Positions 12,061 to 27,000 of a DNA stretch of 64,000 nucleotides are shown here, piece by piece. Where the stretch lies: contig NC_044018.1 of NCBI RefSeq assembly GCF_900496995.4, forward strand, positions 6,534,501-6,598,500. Reading direction: 5' to 3'. The stretch is from Aquila chrysaetos chrysaetos (taxonomy: Eukaryota; Chordata; Aves; Accipitriformes; Accipitridae). Within the stretch, counting starts at the first letter, position 1. Each line of letters opens with the position of its first letter. The notes beneath the pieces are model-generated. The model was given only the letters and a program-made list of their open reading frames with translations, made no database searches and was not told the DNA's origin. Position numbers and translations under genes: made by a program.

Positions 12061-15000
12061 CTGCAAAAAGAAGAAAATCCGTAGAAACATTTAAGTTACT
12101 TCAGTTAATGGTATTATCATCCTGCTTTAATACTAAGATATAAACATATTCTTGGAGCTTTGGTCTTAGAGAACCAAGACCAAACACTGAGAGTATTTCT
12201 TGGCTTTGCCGAAGCCATTGAGTGGGGCCTTCATGGTTGCTTTTTATTCCACTCACTCTGACAGAGGGTAACACATGAGATCTTAAGAAACTCTAATGGT
12301 TTTGAATGTCTTCACCTGCATAATTGGCTGTGGGTGCAGACCCAAGTTACAATCAACTCCAGTGAGAGCTAGCATGGCAACACACCATCAGTCAGGAAGA
12401 GGCAACCTTCCTCCATATTCTGGGTGGACTCTCTACCACTACTTGAGATCAACATCTCATGTTCTTCAAGGAGAGCAGAGGAATTAAGTTCTCCGAGCTT
12501 CCAACTTCCAGGCTAAAGGGCAACCATACAAAGCCCATGCCGCTCTAAACTTCTCCCTCTGCTCCTTGGCAGTTTAGCTATAGGGCATGCATGTCATGTT
12601 TAGGTTATGACAAATATACATGCTCATTTAGTGGCAGTCCATGTTTGTGAAGAGCAATGATTTTTGGAAAGTAGAAAGGACACAGTGCAAATGGACAAGG
12701 AAGTTACTGCTGAGAGTGGAGACTGCGCCACTCTCCCTTAATGGTAAAACCTTTCTCTGCCACAGCTGCTCTGTCAGTCTTACCCTAATAATTTATCTTC
12801 CACCACTGAATATGTAGTGGAAGAGCACTGCGAGTGCTGCATCTGATTTAATATCTTTAAAGTATTAATAATCCATTTCCATATTCATTGTTTTTCTGAG
12901 TGGCAGAAAGCAATATAAAATCTCTTGTAACATTTAGGCAATGATGAGGAAATACTCTTGTAGGCAGTTTCTTCTATAGACAGTGCAGCCCCACTAACAT
13001 TGTCGGAGTTACTCTGGGTTTTCTGAGTTAAAACAAAGATCAGGTTATTCATTACATGTTTTATTAACACTCCTCTCAAAATTTTGCTTCATTATACATA
13101 ACCACAGTTAAGCATGGCTGTTCAGCTGAGCGTGATGAGCAAAGGATATAAAGATGTGGAATGCTATATAAATACATGGATCTTTTACCTCCTTTGGTAC
13201 TGCATCCAAAAGCACAAATTCATATTTGTATAGGAATAGCACAACAAACAACTGGATTTCCATGATAGCAAACCACCTGCAAGAAAAGGGAGGAAAACAT
13301 TGGCCTGACGATCACACATGTGTTATCACCAGATAAGAAACAGGGTGTCTTTGACACATTTTACATTCCATGCTTTAGTTCTGCCTGAAGGTTTTTCTTC
13401 AGTAGGAAAATATGCTGTGGCTTTGTTCAGCTTCATTACTCAGCGAAGAACATGAATGTAGCGGCTGCCCCTTCTTTCCGGTGAAATGTTAGACCAACAG
13501 TATCCCTCTGACACCCTATTTTAAAACAGCCCCTTATCATTATGATTTTTTCCACTGTATAAACATTTATGTTCTTCTAACGCTTGCCGACTTGAAATAA
13601 CTTCATAGGAGTGAGAAGACAGTCAAATATAGAAAAGGCTATATGACTAATTGTGCTATATAAAGTTATATAATACAGCTGGGAGCCTGATGACATCAGA
13701 GTAGCTGTGACAGCGGGAGTTATTATTTAATGCGTCAGCATTAGAATGCAGTATGAGACCCAAGGGCATGATTTTTTCCCTGTAACTCTCAAGAAAGGTC
13801 TTTCTTAGTCAGTCTGGAGAAGATCTGCAGGTGAACTCCTCTAGGCTATTACTTTTTTAATGTTGATATGTACAAGAGCTTTCTGCATTTGGGCACCAGC
13901 ATGCACCTATGCCAGGTCATGGGATTACTTGCTTGCAGGATTTAGACATAAGTCTTAAATACCTAGTTAAAATAGTAATACTACCTCGCTCTTCTACGCA
14001 GTTTATTTTCCATTATCTGAGAGATGCTGGAAAACTTGGATAAAACAGCTATTGGAGAATTCACTGGGGAGAAGGCCACATGACTGTACATGGTGTCAGC
14101 CTGGATTTGGCCTGGCAGGTGTGAAGAGGAAGCTAATAAGCCGCCCGAGACCCAAGCTAACTCCTGCAGAGCCATCCAGATCTGCGTACTGAGCCACCCT
14201 GTGCTCCGGAGTGGGAGGATGCTTGTTTGTTTTGGCATAGCTTCAGACCCAAATTATCTCTGTGATTTCACATTGCAGTTACCTTGAGATGGGGAGCTTT
14301 TGGTGACCTTGAGCTTGGGGGAATGCAGTGCAGAGATATTTCAATGGAAATTAGGTCAGGGAGGACTTACTAGCCCAAACTCCATGCCGGCAGCACCGTA
14401 CGAAGGTGGGCTCCTTACGGTCACTGCACTGTTTGCACAGTGCGGCCCTGGAGCCCTGGTGCTTGAGGTCCTGCCTCTGAGCCAACCTCACTGGTTTGGC
14501 ATGGGTATACCATGATGCAGCCAAACGCCAAAATGCCTCTAGGTTGCCCTGAAAGTGGAAATGCTGCATTTACAGAGGGCTGTCATCAAACACAAGCACA
14601 GCCAAATGCGGGCTGACCAGCTTTGACACTTCTGTACCCGCAGCGGGGTTCATCTGCAATCTGTCTGAGCAGCAATGGATATAACTGATAACTGACTGCA
14701 GCACTTCCCACCGTTAAATCTCAAAGTGCTTTTCCCAACAGGCTGCTGTTGTTATTCTGCTCTGCAAACAGATGCTGAGACACAAGGAACACACATGTCT
14801 GAGGGTGGCCAGAGGGATGGTCCAGGAGTGAAAGGCAGAACTGCAAAGTCCCAGTGTGTCTTTCTCTCCCATGGCACATTGTACTGAGCAGAAACCATGA
14901 GCTTTCTTGCAGATAAATGCCCCTTAGTTCCCACCTGTCTTTCATATTCATGACTGAGTCCTAGAGCAGTTTTCCTCTAAAAACTCTGAGCCAGTGACGC

Positions 15001-18000
15001 CTACCCGTTTTATTTAGTGACAGGGGGTTTTGACAAAGATGTGGTTTCTGAAATCTTGCCCCCAATGCACTGCTACGTATTTGTGTTGTGCTGGAACCCA
15101 GGACCCCAGCTGTGGAGCGAGGTCCTGCAATAAGTGGAGTCCAAGAATGAAGTCACGGCCATTGTGCTGAGGGGTTTACAATGTCACCATAAGATAGGAG
15201 ACAACAGGCAACAGCTATGCAAGATAAGCACAGTCTCACAGGCAATAGTCACCTGGTTAGACACAAGGAGCTTCACTGCCATCAAAATTTTCCTTTAGGT
15301 AAAAAAGATGGCACAGACATGGCTTTGTGGGAGCTCTACCCATGTCAGTTTGCTAGAATATTTGACAAGTAAGTTATTTTCTAGCTTTCAGTTTGATTAA
15401 ATTAGCTTTTGATTTCACAATGAACTTTTGCAGTAGCAAAATTAAATGTTTAATACATTAAATTTATAAATCACAGTACTGAATCAAATGAAAATGCATC
15501 TTAAACGTAAAATATCATTGTTTCATTCAGTCATACCAAGGAAATCTGCAACCTGGGATCTAGATACATCCCTTGATTTAATTTCCTTTCTTCCAAGACC
15601 ACGACATTATTCGTTTAGAATTGTTGGTGAAAAATGTGAAGGTGTGTGTTACTATGTAGAGTGCCGAAGGGTTTGAAAGGACTTTTTGTCTGTCAGCAAG
15701 AAAAAGAATCTCCATCTGTTGTCTATATAGAAATGTTATCATTTTCTTTCTAACCACAAACTTATTTTAAAGATATTATCAGAGTCCAGAGAATAGCCTG
15801 AACAAAGAAATAGGTCTGTATATATAAATAAGCAGCTTTCAGAAACATTGTTTTGCAGCTCGTCCTGTACCTGCAGATTCCTCTTGTGAATTCTGCTGTC
15901 ACTCTTGCTGGGAATGAGGCTGTGCTCATATTTAGCTCAGGAATATGGTACAAGCCACAGAGGTACAGCAGTGAGTGAGCTCTGGCAAGCCTAAATGGTG
16001 AATGCCGTTTTATTCATTTTGTTTATGCCTTTAATGCCTTCACAAAGTTTATCTGACACTCATGTCCAGCCTGCTATAGGGTGCAGATTCAAGAATGCAG
16101 ATTCTCTGCAACACCTTCTAGATTCCTTGCCCCACATGGGAGTCTTGAGTTAAATTGGCTAATTTTAAGGATTCTTGGTTCCTTGCTTCTTAGAGGAGAC
16201 CAGGTTTTGAAGGCAGAGAATTGAACATAGAGATGTTTGAACACAGAAACAAGGAGCAGCTGGCTCCCTGGGACTTGTTCCAGGAGGAGGGACAGCAGAG
16301 AAAACAGCAGAAGGAATGCAGGAAGCATTGAGCCTGGCATTACTGGAGGAGTGAAGGGAGACAGGATCTGCAATTGAAGCCATCATACAGTTGCGTGGGC
16401 CTTAATGCAAAGACAAGATTCAAACCGTGAGGAGCCAGTTAAGATATTTAATGATTAGCAAAGATGTCAATGGCATCATAGAGGATGGAAAGAGAGTCTC
16501 AGACCAAAGAAATGTTCTTTAGGTTAGTTTAGAACTGGTTTATGGCAACATAAACACCTGTGTCTGTAAACTGGCATGTTTGTAAGTAAGTGGAGCAACT
16601 CTCCCTTGATGAAAAGATGCCTTTGCAGCAGCAGAGACAGGCTGACTTTCCTCCCTGGGGGATATCCCTTGATACAGTAGTCTCAGATTCTGCTTTTACA
16701 TCGTGACTTAACCTTAACTTTTCCAGGAGTGAAACTACTTTCAAATCAGTTTAAACAAGGTCCAGATAATACTGAATATTAGGGGACTGACAAAGAGCAA
16801 AGCAATGAAAACACTTTATCTCCAAGTGTAAGAGGAGCCCAGTTCAACAGAGTTGTTCTCTGCAGGGTTTGGGAATAAATAAACCCCAGCTGTTTCACTG
16901 ACCTTCCTGGACACTGATGGTTCCCTCCTCCGAATGCCACAAAGCTGTCCAAGAAAGCATTCTTCTCTAAATTTGCCTCTTTCCAACGATCCTGTGGGAA
17001 GAAACTTTTTTTTTTCCAAATCAGCCTTATATAAATAAAGCTTAACTTTATTTCTCCAGGCTAAAAATGACCTTGGACAGCTAATCCTCAATACAAAGTT
17101 GCACTGATGCCATTTTTTTGCATTCAACCTGTTAGTGTTACAGTCTGGATTCAAAAGTCAGCACCAACTCAGGGAAAGAAATGAGGGTCCCATTTGAAAC
17201 ATACTTAGGTGCCTCAAAGTGCTGGAGAGGTTTTCAAAATCACCCCTAAAGCATTCTTCCTATACCTCCCCATTTTTCTAAATCCTGCATCATGAGTTAT
17301 TGAAATGCCTATAAAAATGCAACTTTATCCTTTTAAATATATGCACATTCAAAGCAAATGTTCAACCAGTACCTGCCCTCAGCCACAAAATTGTATCACG
17401 GCACACAAATGGCTCATGCATATCTTGCACACAAACCATTTCTAAGATGCTGTGCACAGACAAATACGAGGTATGAGCTGTAACACAAGAGAAGAGCAAG
17501 GATCACAGAGCCCCATTCTCAGGTGCAAGCCAGCATGTGAGAAAATGAACTATTCTCAACAAAAACAGGCTGTCTGTACCCAGAGGGCTCCTTGCTCCAT
17601 CCTGAGTTGCTTTAAGAGAAAAGGAACAACACAAGGAACAAGGCAATATGGGCAGTTTGGGTGGGTGACACTGACAGAAGTAAATCTCTTGAATGCTGGG
17701 TGACAAACTATACCAGCCTCCAGAAACTCAGTGCAACTCTACCAAGGCCTTCAAGTAACACCCTGTCAAGTTTATGATGGCTAACTCCTCTGATGAAGCT
17801 GTCTTAGAGAAGAGGTAATTTTGTGTTTGTTTATTTTGGGTTTTTTTTTTCAGCTAGGGCTGTTTAGACCTTTCTGAAGAGGAAACCTGTTAGCATCAAA
17901 ATCCAATAAAAGCAAGAAAAAAATCTCAGCAGTGATGAAGCAAGGCAATACATTTGGAATGGCAGTGTCCAAGGGGCACTCACCTATTCCTCATGGAAAA

Positions 18001-21000
18001 AGGGTGAGTTTCTAAAAAACAAGCTAGCTTGCTTTTTATGAATAAAGTTACTAAAGAAATAAGCTGCTGCATCAGGGTTTCTGCTTTGGATTTCAAACAG
18101 GCAGGAATTGTTATGAGGGATTTCAAGTTGGTGAAGAGTTTGCTAGAAGGGAAATTTTGTTTAAATTACTCCTTGATGTATTTCTATAAAAAAGACAAAC
18201 TGTTCTGTATTGGATGGTGCTAAAAGAGCAGTTACAAGCCTGCCCACACAGCCACCTGGAGTGGAATAATAATCAAGAAACTCTAGATGAACTACTGAAT
18301 TAGCAGAGCTAATACCTACCAGAAATCATCTGGCTGGAAAGACCAATGAACCTGGGTAAATACATGGAGATAAGCTATACAAACAAATGACAGGGTGAGG
18401 GGAGTACTTGGAATCATAGAATCATTTAGGTTGGAAAAGACCTTTAAGATCATCGAGTCCAACCATTAACCTAACACTGTCAAGGCCACCACTAAACCAT
18501 GTCCCTAAGCACCACATCTACATGTCTTTTAAACACCTCCAGGGATGGTGACTCCACCACTTCCCTGGGCATCCTCTTCCAATGCTTGACAACCCTTTCA
18601 GTGCAGAAATTTTTCCTAACATCCAATCTAAACCTCCCCCTGGCACAACTTGAGGCCATCTCCTCTTGTCCTATTACTTGTTACTTGGGAGAAGGGACCG
18701 ACCCCCACCTGGCTACAACCTCCTTTCAGGTAGTTGTAGAGAGCGATAAGGTCTCCCCTCAGCCTCCTTTTCTCCAGGCTGAACAACCCCAGTTCCCTCA
18801 GCTGCTCCTCATAGACTTGTGCTCCAGGCCCCTCACCAGCTTCGTTGCCCTTCTCTGGACACGCTCCAGCACCTCAATGTCTTTCCTCTAGTGAGGGGCC
18901 CAAAACTGAACACAGGACTCGAGGTGCGGCCTCACCAGTGCCGAGTACAGGGGGACGATCGCCTCCCTGCTCCTGCTGGCCACACTATTTCTAATACAAA
19001 GCCAGGATGCTGTTGGCCTTCTTGGCCACCTGAACACACTGCTGGCTCATATTCCACCGGCTGTCCACCAGCACCCCCAGGTCCTTTTCTGCCGGGCAGC
19101 TTTCCAGCCACTCTTCCCCAAGCCTGTGGCGTTACATGGGGTTGTTGTGACCCAGGTGCAGGACCCAGCACTTGGCCTTGTTGAACCTGATACAGTTGGC
19201 TTTGGCCCATCGATCCAGCCTGTCCAGATCCCTCCGCAGAACCTCCCTACCCTCCAGCAGATCAACACTCCCACCCAACTTGGTGTACTCTGCAAATGAG
19301 GGTGCATGTGATCCCCTCATCCAGATCATTGATAAAGATATTAAACAGAACCGGCCCCAATACTGAGCCCTGGGGAACACCACTTGTGACTGGATGCCAA
19401 CCAGATTTCACGCCATTCACCACAACTCTTTGGGCCCAGCCATCCCGCCAGTTTTTTCCCCAGCAAAGAGTACGCTCATCCAAGCCATGAACAGCCAGTT
19501 TCTCCAGGAGAATGCTGTGGGAAATGGTGTCAAAGGCTTTACTAAGGTCTAGGTAGACGACATCCACAGCCTTTCCCGCATCCATTAAGCAGGTCACCTT
19601 GTCATAGAAGGAGATCAGGTTAGTCAAACAAGGTGGGTTCAATCAGTGGGGTCTTTCCACAGTGAGCTTTGAATCAAGATCAAAGTGATATAAAGTAGTA
19701 CCATATTATTTGGAACATACAACTGAACTTCAAAGTCTTGCTTATTCCTACAGGCTCCTCCTTTTTGTGCACATCTTCTCTGCATACAAGGCCATCCTCC
19801 AGACAATGGGGAATACCCAACTTTAAGCCAATTTATCCATGTGCTTTTGTTGTGAAATAAGTGAAGAGGAGAAAAGACAGCAAAATACCCATGCTAAGAG
19901 TGACAACTTACAGGTTTGAACACATCTGGATCAGGAAAATATTTTGGATTCCTGTGCAACCAATACGGCGACAACATCAGCATGTCACCTGCAGGGATGG
20001 TGAAATTCTGAAAAGGAGAAAAAACTCTAAGAAAAGAGAAAATCACCGGTTCAACTCACAAAACAGTCCCTCCTTAATACATCTCTTCCATCAGCAGAAG
20101 GACCTAACAGAGGACAAGTGAAGATGGTAAAGCCACAGTGGGAATATCACGTTTGAAGCTTCTTCTTGCTGTTGCCATTTTTTTTCCACAAGAAAGACCT
20201 AAACAGTGGAGAACGTGGAAAGACTTTTTTCGTTCTAATTTGTTTTTTCAGGTATTGAAATAATAGAAACATTATTTCTGTCTTTCCTGCTTCTTGATGT
20301 ACCATGTGAGCTGGTATTTTTTTCTAAATCTTTTGCTAAGCATTTCCTTCAATGCAAAGAAATTCATAGAAAGTCTTATAATGCAGTAGACCTTTATGGG
20401 ACTTTAGTAATTTCTTAAACAAGCATGAGTGCTGATTCCTTAAGAGAGCATTTTTCTCCCAAACATTTATTTGTTAGACTCCTGAATGCTGACACTTCCC
20501 TTCTGAATGGCAGCGAAGAGGACAAACAGAAAAGAAGGAGTATTATCAGTTACTAAATTGTGGTCCCTTCTACTATACTTGTTGTGTCTGATTACTAGTT
20601 CATGTACCATCAGCCCAGTATCTCCAGCTCAATTCAATTCAATCTAAAAGCAATTCAAAATTGAAGGTAAGACTGTGAGCAAGAGAAGAAAAACCGCTCT
20701 TAAATTAATGATTATTAAATTAATGATGATTAATAAATCTGTTAAACAGAAGATATATGTGAGATTGTGGAATATCTCTACTATTTTAATTTTATCCAGA
20801 TCTATTGGGAGGCCCCTTTCCAGACAAATCATACAGCATCGGTTTTGGGGAAAAAAAACCCCAAATCTCACCTGAATTCTTATTGGGTTTACTACTTTCT
20901 TGGTGATTGCACCTGGAGACCTTAGCCGTATGGCTTCCAAAGTGCACCATTTAATGAAAGGGAGCTTCTTAAGGTCCTCTTCAGAGACTTCTATTTTATC

Positions 21001-24000
21001 TTTACCTGTCGTGGCATGAGAAAGAAGACTCTGTGTAAAAATTAGATTTCATACTTGTTTTGATACATGCTGATATGTCTTGCTTTAGAACTTTTGATAG
21101 AATAACTCAAGACTTCAAGACCTTGTTTACACCCAGAAATTTTCTTTATATTTCAAAGTAAATAAATGGACCAAAATCAGTACAATTTAAGAAAAGCCAC
21201 TGAAGATAATTTAATAACTCTAAAGTGGGTGTAGATATGGTATTGGCCAGAAGAGGCCAAACAAAGGCCATCTTGGAAGTTAAGAGCCCGTGGACTTTTT
21301 CAGTACTTTAGTAGGACACTGCATGGAAATCTCAGGGGCTGTAGGCACAAGACAAGAAGCCATGGCTGAGCTCTTGGGCTATGTTAACACTAAAGTGTTA
21401 ACTAACTAAGTAAATAAAACAGGGCCAGGAGAAAGGGTTAAGCACTGGTTCATGTTTTTCCGTGTTGGTTAATTATTGACATGTTCCTTGATGTGGTTTT
21501 GACCCATGTCAACTAAGAGTCTTCCACGAAAGTCGAAGCATGGTTCAGGGGACTGTGTATGTGAATGACTGCTCCCAGTAGGTGACTGGTTTTTGAGGGA
21601 AAGAGATTAGTCGGGGTGGGTGAATCATGCTGGACAAATTGGCCTTAGATGAGAGAAAAGAGAACAGTTCCTGGCCTGTTTTTCCACAGAATAGCTGTAA
21701 TTCTGGTGAACATCACACCATGAAAAGCAGCTGAATTGAAAGACCTCATCTGACCTGATCATAGATGCTTGAAAAAAGCACAAGACTGGTTAATACAAAT
21801 CTAGGTCTAAATGATATGTGTGGAATGAAAAGACAAATACATATGGTTCTTTTTCTACCTTCTTTTGCTAACATCAAAGGTGGTTTTGCTTAAAAATATG
21901 TCTTCAGCATATGCTGAGTAAAAAACTCAGAGCTGGTCTCCATGTTATCAGTAGTACCCTTAGCAGCAACGTTCATTATTCCCAGCCATCAACCAAGTGT
22001 GCCGTGTGCTGGGCCAACACAGAATAAATAATTTCTAGGTTCCAGAAGGACACAGTTGGATTTATTACCTGCTTTGCCAAAAACAGAAGCCAGGTCTTCC
22101 ATGATTTTCTTGTAAATGGAAGGATAAGAGAGTATGAAAACAAGGGTCCAAAATGCAGTCTAAACAGAGATGAAAGTACTTTAACTCAGGAATATGGGAC
22201 AGAATTACATTATCTTTGTAGCAAATCACAAAGGCAGGTGAAAACATTTGCACTTTTTTGTATGTGCCTGTTGTAGTTGGGATGCACAGGGAGCTGTGCT
22301 TCCTGGGTAAATCCACATCTAAGGGCTCAGGTCCTGGGAGATTATGTCTAGTCATCTGCTGTGTACTTATCTTTAGTGAACATTATATAGGTTTGGCTTT
22401 GAGCTTTGAAACACAGAATCCTTTCTTTAATTTCAAATAACTAGGTGTTAAAATGAATTACTAAATCATTGTGTTTGATTAGATTTACCTGCATGAGTGG
22501 AAAAAATGAAATAGTAAATTCCTACTAATATTAGCAGAAATGAAGCTAAGTAATTTGCAGGACATTGTCACAGTGAGTCACACTAAAATGGGCAGGAAAA
22601 GTTTTAATTAACAGAAAAACAAGCACTAGTATATCCCCTTTAGAAATAATTTGCTAACTGATTATGCAATGAAGTTGAAAATCAAGAAATTTAGGAAAGG
22701 AGAAAATCCTCTTAAGTAGGATGAAACCAGAAGGACTCGCAGCACTGCCAGGAGTCTCTGTCCTCTTGCTGAGCTAGTGGGAGATGCAGTCTGCACACAG
22801 ATCTGGTCGCGGGCCATCTGTGCTGGTGAGGGATGAGAACTCTTACTGTTATTTCCCAAATATCCCCACATGGATGCAGCCCTCCTGCAAAACAAATCTG
22901 GTAGCTTAGTTTTCTTGTACAGCACTTGGACACTGTGGCTTCACCCCATGGGCTAAGGAGGGATAACTGAATTGTTTCAGATAAAAGGGTTTAACATGCT
23001 TGTAAAAAATCCCCTTGGAAGGTGCAAGGCCTTTTTTCATCATTCCAGTCACCAGAACAGTGGTTGTGACTATTCTGAGAAACAACGAAGTATCTGTATG
23101 TCTATTTACAGCTGAATATTACAGAAGTAATGATAGTGTTGTGGAAGGAATGTCAGTTATCCTGATAACAGACAGCAGGCTATGCCTCTCACTTATACCA
23201 ACATGTGAATCCACAGAAACCTCACTGAAATGGCTGAAATTCCTTTAGGGTAAATTGTAGTAATAGACAATCTAGAAAAAACAGATATATCCACCAGCAG
23301 TAAATAAAAATAACTCACTATCATTTTTTTCTAAATCACATCTGCAACGGACATAACTCTGCTGGAAAGAGCTTAATAGTCATGGTAAATAAAGGATGTT
23401 TTTGTTGCTATGGATTTTTCATCTGAGAAATTCCTATAAATTTCTTTAGTCAGTCTAAGCTGTGTTAGATATATCAGGCTTGTTAGCATGCATATATCTG
23501 TATCATTAATCCACCAAATCCATTTCTAACCTAGACAAAACTTAAGCGGCAGTACAATCAAACTATTGCTTTTCTTCCCCTGAAGCAACACTGGCATTTG
23601 TGCAGCAGATCCCCCAAAGTGAAAGAGCCAAATTCACTCAAGGATTTACACATAGATGAAGTTACTCTATATTATGCTTTTGATATTCTTTACAGTTGGT
23701 AACACCAAGCTATTTAAAATAGAGTCTCTACTATAATACAGCCACAGTACTTCAAAATAGAGTTAAATGCTCTTCACAGCTTAAGACTGTGATCTTAATA
23801 GCTATGAGACTTATGTTCCCAAAATGTTATGATAGGGGACATCATAATTTAGGAAAAATACAAGAAGAGCTTTTCTTGTCATTGCTTCTGTGACATTGCA
23901 GCCTGGGTATATTTGTAGTGATGCATGTGGGCGTGATAATCCCTTCTTTGGAATACATGCAGTGTGTGTGACCTCTGGTTCAAAGTCTTTGCTTCCCAAA

Positions 24001-27000
24001 TACAGGCTTTTGAACAGGATAGAGAGAAGGTGTTTCTCTAGCTGATGTACTTACAGGGACAGCATTTGCTTGGGAAGCCCAGAGCATTAGGAGACTGTAA
24101 TTGGGAGCTAGATGTTTTCCTTGCAAATTATCCAGGAGATGTTGCAGTAGTGTCTGTTATAAATAAAAGATAATAATGTGTATTTCCAAAAATATATTAA
24201 AATCTAGTTTAGGGTAGGGGTTACTAGAATTCAAGGATATAATGTAAGACTAGTTTATCAAAGAGAAGTGATGTTAGTTATGGGTTTTTTGCAGTCACAA
24301 ACTAGAGATGACAGCTGTTAAGAGAAAGTGAGACTCACTCCTAGGCAGAGGGCTAGAAGAAGTCACTGCACCACATGAACCCCTACTGAATACTCACACT
24401 GCCCTCCATTTTCTTAAAGTTTTTATGGGATTTGGTTCCCTCACGCCCCATTGTTGCTTGTATGTGGAAGAAAGAAAAAAAGAAATCTCTATTCTTTTTT
24501 AATTCCTGCTCTACTTCTCTACTTTAAAGAACCTGAAAATGGGACTGAACAAGTTGAATGAATGGAAATGAAGAAAATGTTCTCTCTGTTCCTGCCAAAA
24601 AGGTGCTTGTTATGAAGAGATGGTCTGACATTTCAGCGAACTCCCTAGTTCCAGGTGTTTTGTTAGTGACCTAACCAATTACTTCAATGGCTTGATATTC
24701 TTTGAAACTATAGCAACTGTGTAATGTTCTAGGATCAGCTTTTGTTTATAGTATTTCCTTAAATACAGGGCAACGATGCATTCAAGGCAAAGCTTCCTGT
24801 CTACTTTTCAGAGGGAAAAGGCTGCCCTTGAATAAAAAATGACTGCTCTTTTTTCCAAATTCCCACCCAATCTAAGACACCAAGTTCATGCCTCTTACTT
24901 CCTGCACCTTCTTACCTCCCACCATCCCCTCTCCAGCCCTCTCTTTCTTGCCATTATTCTGGTTTATTTTATGAAAGAAATTGTGGTATGTAAAGCCTTT
25001 AAAGTCTAAATAAAACCTGGTTTGTTTAATGATCTGTTCTATAATAATTTGGTAGTCAAAATTTCCAGGCCAGTCTGCCCTTGTGTTTGTCAGCCGTATA
25101 GACAGAATTCCTGCCATAGCTAAGGAGAATAACCAGGGGGACAGCTTATCACAGCTTTGACACAATCAAGATTTAGGGTACTTGGCTTCCAATCCAGTAA
25201 TCTGCTATTTTCTACTAGTCTGGCTGCTGGAGGATCTACTCACTCTACACCAGGGTTTAAAAATAGTACATGTAAGGTTTTGAAATTTCACAGCATGGTG
25301 CCCTCAGAGAAATAACTGAAGAGGTCTTTCTCTCACCTCTTTCAACTGCTCACTGCAACTGCGATACCAGAGGCTGGCGACAGGTCGTAGCTCTGAACCC
25401 TTGGCTTAAAATTCCCCAGAGGAAGATGCCAATTCTCAGAATTGTAGGAAATAAACTAAATTGAGGAGTAGGACTTAAAATAATGGGTCTGTCCTAGTGT
25501 GGGTGATAGCAATACTGGACAATTAAAATACAGCTATCAAAGCTAACATATTTGGCTTATTTCTTCTAGTACTGAAATAATTCCTGCCCTCCATTCCTTC
25601 AGTCAGAATATACAACAACGTCATCTTGTTTCGTAGCCTCGGATGTTTACCTTGGATGTGGTCTCTGAAGGGTTGGTCATTTCAGCATCTGACACTACTT
25701 TCTCAAAAAATTTTAGAAGCCATTTTTTGGATTTGGACCAGTTCCTGTAAAGAAAAGCAACAAACAAGAAGCACTTAACTGAGGCAGCACAAACCAGTAT
25801 TTCCTTTTCCATGAGAAGCACTCCTTGATTTCTCTCCAAAAGCCCCTGGGCAGCAGTCGGTTGATGAATCGTCAAGTGTCAGTCTGACTGACAGTAGTGT
25901 TGACTGACACGAGGAACAGCACGTCTGAGACCTTCACCTTGGTCAGACTTCATCTTGCAGCCAGGACCTGTGACTGATTTTCACATCTATTCCACTGCAG
26001 GTTTTCATTGTGACTTTGGACAATTGCTTAGGTCAATCTTTTCAAGAATGACCTCCCCTGAGAAAATAAAAGCCACATTTTTAGAGCATTCTTAATTCTT
26101 TCTCAAAGCTATTTTCAGGTGCTCAGGGTGCTGAAATGGCCCTGAGAGCACTGACAGGCTCCCTTCCTTGGCATTTGGTTGCCTCTACTCAAGGTCAGCT
26201 CTGCGACAGTGCAGCCACGTAACCTGGGATCAGTCAGCTGGGAAAACAGCTAAGGTGTTGGAAGGAGCAGAGAGATGCCTTGCTGGTGACCACCTCAGCT
26301 TGGGACTCACATTTAGGCTCAGGCCTTTGCCCTTTGCCCAGTTCTGCTTCTCCCTGACAGGTCCAAGCTGGACCCTGCCCACCTGAGCAAGGTTGTTTCT
26401 GCTTTATGCCAGGAAAATGCATGAGGTGAGGTCAGAACTTTTTTGAAGCACCTAGCTGAAAGCCTGCCTGACCCGAGGGTGCAGCATTGATAAAGACAGC
26501 GCATCATCCTCCGGGGGAAATGTCTCTCTGTTGATATCCTAGCAAGCAAAATGCCTGTAATGCGTATACCATGTGCATCATCTCTGCTCTGTTACCTCAG
26601 GAAGCACTCGGGCATCTGAGAAGCGTATTCGAAGTCCTCATCGTACTTCTGAAAATGTTCTTCAAACTCCTTGATTTCACTCTGACTTGTTGGGCAGATG
26701 TCTTTCCCAAACAAAGTGTTCACCACTGCTGGATACATGACATGCCTGCAAGGACAAGATCCCCATGACTTACAGGCCATAGGGAAGCTGTTGCAGCAGT
26801 TTTAGGTCAGGACGTGGCATGTTGAATTGCCAACACTAGAAGTGCGGGACTCAAGCGTCATGCCAGTATGGAAGGGCGGGCACAAGGCTCATACCTCACT
26901 CACACCCTCACTGCAGATTTTAAGCAGAGGCTGGGAAATACACAGACCTCAGGCATGTGGCTGAACTTCATCAGCTAGGTTTGGTCACTTGAGCAGTGGC

